Origin: DASQZT01 sp963728965
GTDB taxonomy: Bacteria > Acidobacteriota > Terriglobia > Bryobacterales > Bryobacteraceae
Reading direction: 5' to 3'
Assembly: GCA_963728965.1 (NCBI GenBank)
Contig: CAVSMH010000006.1
Coordinates: 1,426,001 to 1,490,000 of the forward strand
DNA: 64,000 nt
The position numbers and the translations under genes are program-made. Below are positions 7,782-16,241 of the stretch, one piece after another (the first letter of the stretch is position 1; every line of letters begins with the position of its first letter). The notes beneath the pieces were generated by a model. It saw only the letters and a list, made by a program, of their open reading frames with translations, had not been told where the DNA came from and ran no database searches.

Positions 7782-8165
7782 ATGGCAGACCGAAGTTTCA
7801 GCGATGTGGGCGGCACTCCCGGCGGGCTCGGTTCTTTCCTGATCGGCTTCGTGATGGCTTGCATCGGCGGATACCTCTTGTCCAACCAGGTGAGTGTGGT
7901 CGGCTCCTATTGGAGCTTCTACGGCGCCAATACCTTCGGCATCACGCTGATCCCGCTGCTGCTCGGGATCGCGATGCTGTTCTGGAATGGCCGCAGCCTC
8001 TTCGGGTGGCTGCTGACCGCGGCGGGAGCGCTGTTCATCCTGGCCGGCGTAATCGCCAACATGCATATCTATTTTCAGCCGGCCACGCTGTTCAACACCC
8101 TGGTCATGCTGATCCTTCTGGTCGGCGGCCTGGCGCTCATCGCGCGCGCCATCCGGCCCCATTAG
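7782..8165 (+). CDS. Four-helix membrane protein of unknown function
   Basis: 127 residues with four predicted helices: GSFLIGFVMACIGGYLLSN, TFGITLIPLLLGIAMLFW, GWLLTAAGALFILAGVIA and FNTLVMLILLVGGLALIARA. The gene has no strong ribosome site, and a longer open frame upstream overlaps the methyltransferase gene, so the ATG at 7782 is preferred because it precedes the hydrophobic part. The family is not recognised. The S9 peptidase gene follows 55 bases downstream on the same strand. Confidence 0.7.
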   Translation: MADRSFSDVGGTPGGLGSFLIGFVMACIGGYLLSNQVSVVGSYWSFYGANTFGITLIPLLLGIAMLFWNGRSLFGWLLTAAGALFILAGVIANMHIYFQPATLFNTLVMLILLVGGLALIARAIRPH

Positions 8166-8220
8166 ACCGTGGGCGAGGGTGGTTTTGGGTTCGCCCGTCG
8201 GCGTGTCCTACCATGAATCT

Positions 8221-10236
8221 ATGCGCTTCCTCGCAACGCTGGTTGTGGCGGCTCTTTCCGCCGCGGCCCAGCAGCCACCGTTCACCCTCGACCAGGTCCT
8301 GGGTTTTTCTTTTCCCACCGACCTGACCGCCGCGCCCGTGGGCGCCAAGGTGGCCTGGGTGTCCGATGTGCGCGGCGTTCGCAACGTGATGGTGGCGGAG
8401 CCGCCACAATACCAGGCGCGCAAGCTTACCGCCTACACCCAGGATGACGGGCAGGAGTTGCGCCAACTGCGCTGGCTGCCCGATGCATCCGCGATCCTCT
8501 ATACCCGCGGCGGCTCCGCGAATCCCGCCTTGAATCCAAATGGGGTCAGCGAGGACATCTGGCTGGCCGCACTGGATGGATCGGCTCCGCGCAAGATCGC
8601 TCAGGGCTCGGGAGCCGCGGTTTCGCCTGGAGGCGATCGCGTCGCGTTCACCCTCGGGGGGCAGATCTGGGTGGCGCCGGTGGATGGCAAGACATCCGCG
8701 CTGCCCGCCTTCCATGCGCGCGGCGTGTGCGGGAATCCCACCTGGTCGCCCGATGGTGAGCGGATCGCCTTCACGACAGACCGCGGCGATCACGGCTTCA
8801 TCGGCGTGTTTCACTTCGCGTCGGCCACGCTGCGCTATCTCGATCCGGCGACGTCCGATGACGCGGAGCCGGCCTGGGCCCCCGATGGCCGCAACATCGC
8901 CTTCATCCGAATTCCGTCCAACGGCCTGCGCCCCGTGCGCGAAGCGCAGCGCGCAGGCGAGCCGTGGTCCATCCGTATCGCGTCGGTCGAAACCGGCGCG
9001 GGCCGCGAACTCTGGCGGGCTTCCCCCGGGCCGGGCAGCGTCTTTCGCCCAGTCAGCGCGGCCAACCAGTTGCTCTGGGCCGCGGGTGGGCGGATCGTGT
9101 TTCCCTGGGAGGGCGACGGCTGGACGCACCTCTATTCCGTGTCGGTCGAGGGCGGGCAGGCGCTGCCGCTCACGTCCGGAGCCTATGAAGTCGAGGATGT
9201 TGCGCTCGACCGCGCCGGGCGCGAGGTGATCTTCTCCGCCAATCGCGACGACATGGACCGCAGGCATCTGTTCCGGGTGCCGGTGGCGGGCGGCGCGGTG
9301 GTCGCGCTCACCTCCGGGCACGGCATCGAGGTGGCGCCCGCCGCCACCAGCGATCCGAATGCCCTCGTCTTCCTGGCGTCCGACGCGCAACACCCCCTGC
9401 ATGCGGCCATCCGCATGGGCAGTGAAATCCGCGATCTCGACGGCGGAGGACTGCCGTCCGATTTCCCGCTCCAGCGCATGGTCACGCCACAGCAGGTGAT
9501 CTTCTCCGCCGCCGACGGTCTGGAAATTCACGGCCAGTTGTTTCTCCCCCCGCGCCGCGCCGCGCGTGCGCCGGCGATCGTGTTTTTCCACGGCGGGCCG
9601 CGCCGGCAGATGCTCCTCGGCTGGCATTACATGTATTACTACGCCAACGCTTACGCACTGAACCAGTACCTGGCGAACAGCGGTTATGTTGTGCTTTCGG
9701 TGAACTACCGCAGCGGCACCGGCTACGGCCTGAATTTCCGGGAAGCGCTCCACTACGGGGCGTCCGGCGGTAGCGAGTACAACGACGTGCAGGGCGCCGG
9801 CGTGTACCTGCGCTCGCGCCCCGAGGTGGACCCTGCCCGCATTGGCGTTTGGGGTGGATCCTACGGCGGCTATCTCACGGCTATGGCTTTGGCGCGCGCT
9901 TCGGACCTCTATAAGGCGGGCGTGGATTTCCACGGCGTCCACAATTGGGCCACCGAACTGGGCATCCCGCCGACCGAACCGGACTATGCGATTGCTTTCT
10001 CATCGTCGCCGCTCGCTTTTGTGCAGCAATGGCGGTCGCCGGTGCTGCTGATTCACGGCGATGCCGATCCCGACGTGCAGTTCAACCAGACGGTGCGCCT
10101 GGCCTACGTGCTGACGCGGCAGAAGGTGGATGTCGAGGAGCTGATCTTCCCCGATGAGGTCCATGACTTCCTGCGGTATCGCTCCTGGCACGACGCGTAT
10201 GCCGCGTCGGCGGCATTTTTCAAGCGCAAACTGTAG
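8221..10236 (+). CDS. Exported S9-family prolyl oligopeptidase-like peptidase
   Basis: A 671-residue secreted serine peptidase. It has a signal peptide (MRFLATLVVAALSAAAQQ), a TolB/WD40-like beta-propeller over about residues 25-420 (repeated blocks such as PTWSPDGERIAFTTD and PAWAPDGRNIAF), and a C-terminal alpha/beta-hydrolase domain. The catalytic triad can be read as Ser547 in GGSYGGYL, Asp616 in HGDADPDV and His648 in DEVHDF. Homologues are acylaminoacyl- or dipeptidyl-peptidases that degrade peptides in the periplasm. A frame reaching 8179 lacks a signal peptide at its start. The 3' end overlaps the convergent DUF5658 gene by 17 bp. Confidence 0.9.
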   Translation: MRFLATLVVAALSAAAQQPPFTLDQVLGFSFPTDLTAAPVGAKVAWVSDVRGVRNVMVAEPPQYQARKLTAYTQDDGQELRQLRWLPDASAILYTRGGSANPALNPNGVSEDIWLAALDGSAPRKIAQGSGAAVSPGGDRVAFTLGGQIWVAPVDGKTSALPAFHARGVCGNPTWSPDGERIAFTTDRGDHGFIGVFHFASATLRYLDPATSDDAEPAWAPDGRNIAFIRIPSNGLRPVREAQRAGEPWSIRIASVETGAGRELWRASPGPGSVFRPVSAANQLLWAAGGRIVFPWEGDGWTHLYSVSVEGGQALPLTSGAYEVEDVALDRAGREVIFSANRDDMDRRHLFRVPVAGGAVVALTSGHGIEVAPAATSDPNALVFLASDAQHPLHAAIRMGSEIRDLDGGGLPSDFPLQRMVTPQQVIFSAADGLEIHGQLFLPPRRAARAPAIVFFHGGPRRQMLLGWHYMYYYANAYALNQYLANSGYVVLSVNYRSGTGYGLNFREALHYGASGGSEYNDVQGAGVYLRSRPEVDPARIGVWGGSYGGYLTAMALARASDLYKAGVDFHGVHNWATELGIPPTEPDYAIAFSSSPLAFVQQWRSPVLLIHGDADPDVQFNQTVRLAYVLTRQKVDVEELIFPDEVHDFLRYRSWHDAYAASAAFFKRKL

Positions 10237-10501
10237 TGACGATCGCCACCACGTTCCACGCCACGCATGCTGCGAACAACACATTCATCCACCGCAGGAG
10301 GCGCTTGCGTTCGGTGTGCCAGGCGAACAGCCCCAGCGCAATCGCGAACAGCTTGGGAGCGAGGACTCCCAGTTCCGGCCACGCGACGGCGGCCAGCGCC
10401 ATACGGACAAGCGGGTTGGCTTCGTGGACCCCAAACCGCAAAAACACGAGGGTGGTCAGCGCGTCCATGAGTTGCAGGCAGATAAAGGTGAACAGGAGCA
10501 C
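10220..10501 (-). CDS. DUF5658-like small membrane protein
   Basis: A 93-residue, three-helix membrane protein. The first helix contains the pattern LQLMDALTTLVFLRFGVHEANPLVR, with the Asp, the Glu-Ala-Asn-Pro and the following Arg conserved in DUF5658 proteins. Helices 2 and 3 follow (LGVLAPKLFAIALGLFAW, LFAACVAWNVVAIVTTV). No biochemical role is known. It converges on and overlaps the S9 peptidase gene. Confidence 0.7.
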   Translation of the reverse strand: MLLFTFICLQLMDALTTLVFLRFGVHEANPLVRMALAAVAWPELGVLAPKLFAIALGLFAWHTERKRLLRWMNVLFAACVAWNVVAIVTTVCA

Positions 10502-10602
10502 GGAAACACCTTAAGATTTCCGTGGGTGATGAAACAATAGTACTGGTTCCGGTACGGCGCGGGCCCTAGTTGCACCGCTTGGTACCCGGCTTCGGTGCGG
10601 CC

Positions 10603-13600
10603 CTACGACAGCAACAGCTCCAGATCCTCCCGGCGCAGATTGCGAAGGACGCTGTTGTCCTCGCTGATAATGGCGGCGGCCAGGTCGCGCTTGCTTTTCT
10701 GCAGCTCCAGGACCTTTTCCTCCACCGTGTCGCGCGCGATCAGCCGGTACGCGAACACCTGGTGGGTCTGCCCGATGCGGTGTGCCCGGTCCACGGCCTG
10801 CGCCTCCACCGCCGGATTCCACCAGGGGTCGAGCAGAAACACATAGCCGGCCGCGGTCAGGTTCAGCCCCAGGCCGCCGGCCTTCAAGCTGATCAGGAAC
10901 AGCCGGCAGTCGCCATCGTTCTGGAAGCGTTCCACGCACGCCTGCCGGTCGTGAGTGGCGCCGTCCAGGTACTCGTAGGGGATGCCCATGCTGTCGAGGC
11001 GGCTGCGCACGATCCCGAGCAGGGTCGTGAACTGCGAAAACACCAGCGCCTTGTGGCCTTCATCCAGAATCTCGCGCAACTGTTCCAGCAGCAGGTCCAG
11101 CTTGGCGCTGGGCTCGGACGCGCGCTTCCGGTCGATCAAGCCGGGATGGCAGGCCGCCTGCCGCAGGCGCAGAAGCGCCTCGAGCACCTGGATTTTCGAC
11201 TTCGCCAGGCCCTCGGTCTCGATCCGCTGGAGCAGGGAATTGCGGTAATGCAGGCGCAGTTCCTGGTACAGCTTGCGCTGCACCGGCGCCATCTCGCAGT
11301 AAATGGTCTGCTCGGTCTTGGGCGGCAGTTCGCGCGCCACCTGCTCTTTGGTGCGTCGCAGAATGAAGGGGCGCAGGGCATGCGCCAGGACCTGCCGGGT
11401 ATCCTCGTCGGGATGACGGGCGCTGCCGCCGGCCAGCCTGAACACGTTCGCCGCTCCCAGCATTCCGGGGTTGAGAAACTCGAACAGAGTCCACAACTCG
11501 CCCAGGTGGTTCTCGACCGGAGTGCCCGAGAGCGCCAGGCGATGATGGCCGCGCAACAGGCGCACGGCTTTCGAGGATTCCGTGGACGCGTTCTTGACCG
11601 ACTGGGCTTCATCCAGCACGATGTAATCGAAATCGATGTCCTTGAGGCGGAGCGCATCGCGCCGCACCGTGCCGTACGTGGTCAGGATCACGTCGTATGC
11701 GCTGAAATCTTCCGTGCTGCGCATCAACCCGGTGTAGTCCAGCAGCTTCAGTTGCGGCGTGAAGCGCTGTGCTTCCTGCGTCCAGTTGAAAACCAGCGAC
11801 TTGGGCACCACCACCATCGAGGGCCCAATGGGCTCGCCCGCCGCGCGCCGTTCGCGGCGCGTCTCGAGCAACGCGAGGACCTGCGCCGTCTTGCCGACCC
11901 CCATGTCGTCGGCCAGGCAGCCGCCGAAGGAGAAGCGGCGGAGGAAGTGGAGCCATCCCAGCCCTTCGCGCTGGTAGTCGCGCAGTTGCCCCACGAATCC
12001 TGCCGGCTGCGGGGCCGCCTCGACGCCCTGGAATTGCCGCAGTTCCTCGCGGACGCGCGCGAAAGTCGCATCGACGCGCACTTCGGGTTGCGTAGCCAGC
12101 AGCGCATCCAACAGTCCCGCCTGGCTGGAGCGAAAGCGGAGGCCTTCGCCTTCGCGCGAACCCAGCCCCGCCAGTATGCCGAACCGGCGCAGCCATTCCT
12201 CCGGTAGCACCCCGTAGGTTCCATCGTCGAGGCGGATCATGTTCTCCCCGCGGCGCAGCACATCGAGAAGCTGGGGTAGGGCAGTGGTGGTCTCACCGTA
12301 CTCCACCGCGCCGTTGAGCTCGAACCAGTCGACGCCGCTCGACACTTCCATGTGAAACGCGCCCGGGCGGCGGAACATCTTGCCCTCGGCCTCCACGTGC
12401 CATCCGGCTTCGAGCAGGCCCCGCACGATGCGCGGAAGCCGGCTGGCCGCGGCATCCCACCACGGTTCGTCGTACGCGGGACTTTGGAACCGCAGGCCGA
12501 GTTCCACCAGCAGCGCCGCGGCGGCTTCCTCCGCGCTACGGTCGCGGCGAAGAAAACGGCGGGTCTCGCGATCGTAGAATCCGGGGTCCGGATTGAGGGA
12601 GGAAACCTGCCGACCATCGTAATCGAAGTAGAGCTCCGCTCTCAGCCGGTCGGAGCCCGGCGAATCGGATTTGCGGATGCGAAGGGAAGGCCGCGCCGGT
12701 GCGGTGATCTCCTCGTAGCGCAGGTCGTCCGGCACCCTCAACGGAGGCAGGCCGGGCGCGCAGAGAAGCGCTTCGAGCAGCAGTTCCCGGTCGCCGTGGG
12801 GCACGTAAATCTGGCGCTGTCGGCGCAGGTGCAGCAGCCAAGGGTAGGCAGCCTCGGCGGCGAGCGGCGCCACCCGATTGCCATGGAAGACCAGCCCGCC
12901 GCGGGTGATCAGCAGCGGAGCGGTCACATCTATGCTTTCTTCGCCGCGCTGGAGGATGCCGGCCACCGCCCAACCACGGTCGCGGGGATGCCGAATCTCC
13001 AGGCCAAATTGCCACGCTCCGCCCTCGTCCCAGGTGATCGGCACGAGGTCTTCGGCTTTCAGAAGGAAGCAGCGCCCGCTGCGCGCGGCCGTGCGCACGA
13101 TCTGCTCTGCCAGCGCGGGCCGGACGACACAGGGCGTCGCCAGGCTCTCGTACCCGTCGCCATGCGCGTACGCCCAGTACTGCTTTCCGCCGGCCAGGGC
13201 CGACAGGATTTCGCGGTCCTCAGGCAAGGGCATCCGGTCGATCTGGTTGTGCCTGAGACTGACACTGACCGGCCGGCTCCAGGCGCCGTCCGCCCGGCGG
13301 TCGCGCGAGCGCAGCGCGAGCACCAGCGCTTCCGCACCCACGCTGCCGGCGACATCGATCACGTAGAGCAGTTGTCGTTTCGCGGGCCATGTGTTTCCGA
13401 AGGCGGGCGCCTGGGGTGGGGCCGAGATCTGTTGGAGTTGCTTGAGCCAGGCGGGCGGGGGAGGCGGCACATCGGCGGGCGGAGCGATCGCAACCGGCTG
13501 CTCTTCACCTTCCCCGTCGTCCGGGTCGGAGAAGTCGTAGTCCACCATCAAGTCGGGTTCGGATGGCACGGCGGAGAGGTATCCCCTGGCTTCGGCCGCC

Positions 13601-13845
13601 AGAAGAGTGGCCCAAAGGTGCTTGCAGGGGCCTTCGGTGACGAAATAAGGGCAGTCGCAGCGCGCCGAAAGCAGTCCTTGGTCCCAGTCGATTCCGACGT
13701 GGTACATGCGTGAACCGGCGACACGCGCCGCAACCGAAGAGTCGGAGCCGCGGTCAATGGTGACCAGCCGCTGCCAGACATAGTTCTGGCCGCGACGCCG
13801 TACGGTCCCGCCAAAATCACCGGACAGCTTGGTGGAGAGACTCAT
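10603..13845 (-). CDS. SNF2-family helicase with N-terminal SWIM zinc finger
   Basis: A 1080-residue Swi2/Snf2 ATPase that would remodel or translocate on DNA-protein or RNA polymerase complexes. The N-terminus has a SWIM finger (ARCDCPYFVTEGPCKHLWA, about residues 63-81). A long middle region follows, then the RecA-like motor: Walker A DDMGVGKTAQVLALLE, the DEAQ Walker B VLDEAQSVKN, motif III SGTPVENHLGELW, and the helicase C half ending with AHRIGQTHQVFAYRLIARDTVEEKV. It belongs to the bacterial SWIM-SNF2 group. A second zinc-binding residue set is not visible. Transcribed divergently from the RRM protein, with about 230 bp between them. Confidence 0.93.
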   Translation of the reverse strand: MSLSTKLSGDFGGTVRRRGQNYVWQRLVTIDRGSDSSVAARVAGSRMYHVGIDWDQGLLSARCDCPYFVTEGPCKHLWATLLAAEARGYLSAVPSEPDLMVDYDFSDPDDGEGEEQPVAIAPPADVPPPPPAWLKQLQQISAPPQAPAFGNTWPAKRQLLYVIDVAGSVGAEALVLALRSRDRRADGAWSRPVSVSLRHNQIDRMPLPEDREILSALAGGKQYWAYAHGDGYESLATPCVVRPALAEQIVRTAARSGRCFLLKAEDLVPITWDEGGAWQFGLEIRHPRDRGWAVAGILQRGEESIDVTAPLLITRGGLVFHGNRVAPLAAEAAYPWLLHLRRQRQIYVPHGDRELLLEALLCAPGLPPLRVPDDLRYEEITAPARPSLRIRKSDSPGSDRLRAELYFDYDGRQVSSLNPDPGFYDRETRRFLRRDRSAEEAAAALLVELGLRFQSPAYDEPWWDAAASRLPRIVRGLLEAGWHVEAEGKMFRRPGAFHMEVSSGVDWFELNGAVEYGETTTALPQLLDVLRRGENMIRLDDGTYGVLPEEWLRRFGILAGLGSREGEGLRFRSSQAGLLDALLATQPEVRVDATFARVREELRQFQGVEAAPQPAGFVGQLRDYQREGLGWLHFLRRFSFGGCLADDMGVGKTAQVLALLETRRERRAAGEPIGPSMVVVPKSLVFNWTQEAQRFTPQLKLLDYTGLMRSTEDFSAYDVILTTYGTVRRDALRLKDIDFDYIVLDEAQSVKNASTESSKAVRLLRGHHRLALSGTPVENHLGELWTLFEFLNPGMLGAANVFRLAGGSARHPDEDTRQVLAHALRPFILRRTKEQVARELPPKTEQTIYCEMAPVQRKLYQELRLHYRNSLLQRIETEGLAKSKIQVLEALLRLRQAACHPGLIDRKRASEPSAKLDLLLEQLREILDEGHKALVFSQFTTLLGIVRSRLDSMGIPYEYLDGATHDRQACVERFQNDGDCRLFLISLKAGGLGLNLTAAGYVFLLDPWWNPAVEAQAVDRAHRIGQTHQVFAYRLIARDTVEEKVLELQKSKRDLAAAIISEDNSVLRNLRREDLELLLS

Positions 13846-13936
13846 GAGTGATCATCTGGGGAGGTTGTATTCATTTTACCGAAATCGGGACTTCGTTGGT
13901 TCAACCACGGTTCCCCGAATCGCCCCAGAGGATCAT

Positions 13937-13965
13937 TTGCCCCGCCTGAAGGGCCGTGGTATAGT
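13937..13965 (+). promoter_or_regulatory. Extended -10 promoter of the RRM protein gene
   Basis: TTGCCC at 13937-13942, a 17-base spacer and TATAGT at 13960-13965 with the extended -10 element TGG immediately before it. Transcription would begin near 13972, leaving a leader of about 105 bases before the GTG at 14080. A long leader is typical of cold-shock RNA-binding protein genes. Confidence 0.55.
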
Positions 13966-14079
13966 TGAGGCGCGTTTGATAGCGTTTGCGAGTCCGGCCG
14001 AGTGTTTCTAAGCGACGGCACCGTCGTTCCGCTTGTGTTTCCTCTCCGATGAGCTGCTTTCAAATTGTCTGGAGGATGT

Positions 14080-14445
14080 GTGAAGAACATTTTCGTAGGC
14101 AACCTCGATTTCAACGCAACCGAGGAGTCTGTTCGAAGTCTGTTTGAGAGATACGGCGCCGTCAACAGCGCACGGATCATGACGGATCGCGACACCGGCC
14201 GTTCGCGGGGTTTCGCATTCGTAGAGATGGAAAACGAGACGGAAGCGGACCAGGCGATTTCCGCGCTGAACGGTTACAAGATGGACGGCCGGGCGCTGAA
14301 TGTGAACGAAGCGCGTCCCAAGCCCGACCGGGGCTTCGGGCCGGGCGGCGGAGGAGGAAACCGGTTTGGCGGCGGCGGCGGACGTCCGAGCGGTGGAGGC
14401 GGCGGCCGCCGGCCCGGTGGCGGGCGGCGCGAACCGCGCTGGTAG
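14080..14445 (+). CDS. Glycine-rich RRM RNA-binding protein
   Basis: A 121-residue protein with one RNA recognition motif (RNP2 IFVGNL at residues 4-9, RNP1 RGFAFVEM at about 44-51) followed by a glycine/arginine-rich tail (blocks of GGGGG, RRPGGGRREPRW). This is the architecture of cyanobacterial and acidobacterial Rbp proteins, which are often cold-induced and bind single-stranded RNA. The GTG at 14080 has GGAGG four bases upstream (14071-14075). The last 35 coding and stop bases are the first copy of a perfect 37-bp tandem duplication. Converges on rpoD with a 37-bp gap. Confidence 0.9.
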   Translation: MKNIFVGNLDFNATEESVRSLFERYGAVNSARIMTDRDTGRSRGFAFVEMENETEADQAISALNGYKMDGRALNVNEARPKPDRGFGPGGGGGNRFGGGGGRPSGGGGGRRPGGGRREPRW

Positions 14446-14484
14446 TTGGCCCGGTGGCGGGCGGCGCGAACCGCGCTGGTAGTT
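14411..14484. repeat. Perfect 37-bp tandem duplication across two gene ends
   Basis: Copy 1 is 14411-14447 and copy 2 is 14448-14484; I see no mismatch between them. Copy 1 contains the last eleven codons and the TAG of the RRM protein. Copy 2 is a non-coding echo of that gene end, and its last two bases fall in the rpoD stop codon. This looks like recent slipped-strand duplication in a GC-rich, glycine-coding stretch. Confidence 0.95.
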
Positions 14485-16201
14485 ATCGGGTTCCGTTTTC
14501 GAGAAAAGCGCGCAGCCGGTGACTGCGGCTGGGATGCCGCAGTTTCCGCAACGCCTTCGCTTCAATCTGCCGGATTCGTTCGCGGGTGACCGCGAAGTTC
14601 TGCCCAACCTCTTCCAGGGTGTGCTCGCTGCCGTCTTCCAGGCCGAAGCGCATCTTGATGATCTTCTCTTCCCGCGGGGTCAGGGTCTTCAGCACCTGTG
14701 CCGTCTGCTCGCGCAGGTTCAGGTTGATCACCGCGTCCGACGGCGAAATCCCATTGTGGTCCACGATGAAATCGCCCAGGTGCGACTCCTCCTCTTCGCC
14801 GATGGGTGTTTCGAGGGAAATCGGTTCCTGCGCCACGCGCAGGACCTTGCGCACCTTCGAAACCGGCAGTTGCAGGCGCTTGGCCAGTTCCTCGTTGGTG
14901 GGCTCGCGGCCGAGTTCCTGCACCATCTGGCGCGACGTTCGAATCAGCTTGTTGATGGTCTCGATCATATGGACCGGGATGCGGATGGTGCGCGCCTGGT
15001 CCGCAATGGCGCGGGTGATCGCCTGCCGCACCCACCAGGTGGCGTAGGTCGAGAACTTGTAGCCGCGCCGGTATTCAAACTTATCTACGGCCTTCATCAA
15101 GCCGATATTGCCTTCCTGAATCAGGTCGAGGAACTGGAGACCGCGGTTCGTGTAACGCTTGGCGATACTCACTACCAGGCGGAGATTGGCTTCGATCAGC
15201 TCCTTTTTGGCGGCCTCGGCCTCGCCGTGCGCCTTGGTGATGATCTCCAGCGTCCGCCGCAACTCGGCCACCGACGCGCCGCACTGCTCTTCCTTCTGCT
15301 GCAGTTGCTGGGTGTAGCTGCGCTGCTCCCGGCGGAGGTCCTTGATATTTTCGGCGCGGCCGCCGGGCCAGGTTTCCAGCTTCCGTTGCACGCGCGCAAT
15401 CTCGCGCTCGAGCGGCTTCAATTCCTCGACCGCGGCCCGGATGCACTCGATGAGGTGGCGGATCACGGGGCTCTGGAAGCGGATGGCGCGCACCAGTCGC
15501 GAAGTGCGGATCACGATGCGCCCCAACTCCCACAACTGGCGCCGGTACAGCTTGGGTTTCATGCCGCGCGGAATGGCCTGTAGTTTCTGGCGGCACTGGA
15601 GCATCTTCTTATAGTGGCGGGAGAGCTCTTCGATGGACTGGGCGAACTCGAGGCGCTTTTCCTCCACCAGTTCGTCGGTCATGATCGGGTCGGAGATCTG
15701 GATCACGTCGCGCGCCGAGAGCACGTCCCGGGTCATGTCCTCGGCCATACGGGTGATCTCCTGGATCACCAGCGGGGCGCGGGAGAGGGACTTGAGAACG
15801 GTGGTCTGCCCGCGCTCGATGCGGCGGGCGATTTCCACTTCCCCTTCCCGGGTGAGCAGGGGAACCGTGCCCATCTCGCGCAGGTACATGCGGACGGGAT
15901 CGTTGACCTTCTCGCCGAGGCCGGCCGGCAGTTCGAGATCGAGGACCTCCTCACCTTCCTCGAGCTTCTTTTCGAAGTCTTTGGGCTCCTCCAGGATTTC
16001 GATGCCGGCAACGTCGAGCCCGGCCAGCACGTCCTCGAGCTCGTTGCCGCCGGGCAGGTCGCCGGGCAGCACTTCGCTCACTTCGTCATAGAGGACGTAG
16101 CCCTTCTCCTTACCCATCTGTACGAGCCGCTGGAGCCCGTCGTATTTGTCATCTATTGCCACTGAAGCCCCGTACTCCCGGCGAGGAGAAGTCCAGAACA
16201 T
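14483..16201 (-). CDS. rpoD: Principal sigma factor (sigma-70)
   Basis: The housekeeping sigma subunit of RNA polymerase, 572 residues. It shows region 1.2 (NDPVRMYLREMGTVPLL, about residue 101), a sizeable non-conserved insert before region 2, region 2 (EANLRLVVSIAKRY, YKFSTYATWWVRQAITR), region 3, and the region 4.2 helix-turn-helix TLEEVGQNFAVTRERIRQIE near residue 530. The start is taken at the ATG 16201; GTG 16162 (VAIDDKYDG) is a plausible alternative. Its preceding gene on the same strand is dnaG, giving the conserved dnaG-rpoD macromolecular synthesis order without rpsU. The sequence ends at a stop that touches the tandem repeat. Confidence 0.95.
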   Translation of the reverse strand: MFWTSPRREYGASVAIDDKYDGLQRLVQMGKEKGYVLYDEVSEVLPGDLPGGNELEDVLAGLDVAGIEILEEPKDFEKKLEEGEEVLDLELPAGLGEKVNDPVRMYLREMGTVPLLTREGEVEIARRIERGQTTVLKSLSRAPLVIQEITRMAEDMTRDVLSARDVIQISDPIMTDELVEEKRLEFAQSIEELSRHYKKMLQCRQKLQAIPRGMKPKLYRRQLWELGRIVIRTSRLVRAIRFQSPVIRHLIECIRAAVEELKPLEREIARVQRKLETWPGGRAENIKDLRREQRSYTQQLQQKEEQCGASVAELRRTLEIITKAHGEAEAAKKELIEANLRLVVSIAKRYTNRGLQFLDLIQEGNIGLMKAVDKFEYRRGYKFSTYATWWVRQAITRAIADQARTIRIPVHMIETINKLIRTSRQMVQELGREPTNEELAKRLQLPVSKVRKVLRVAQEPISLETPIGEEEESHLGDFIVDHNGISPSDAVINLNLREQTAQVLKTLTPREEKIIKMRFGLEDGSEHTLEEVGQNFAVTRERIRQIEAKALRKLRHPSRSHRLRAFLENGTR

Positions 16202-16241
16202 TGTACACCACGGCGCGGCGAATTTTGGCGCGCGGGCAGGT

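Noticed and set aside
10570..12207. A 545-codon plus-strand frame opposite the SNF2 helicase
   Set aside because: It is antisense to the helicase core with DEAQ and other motifs; no independent domain is visible.
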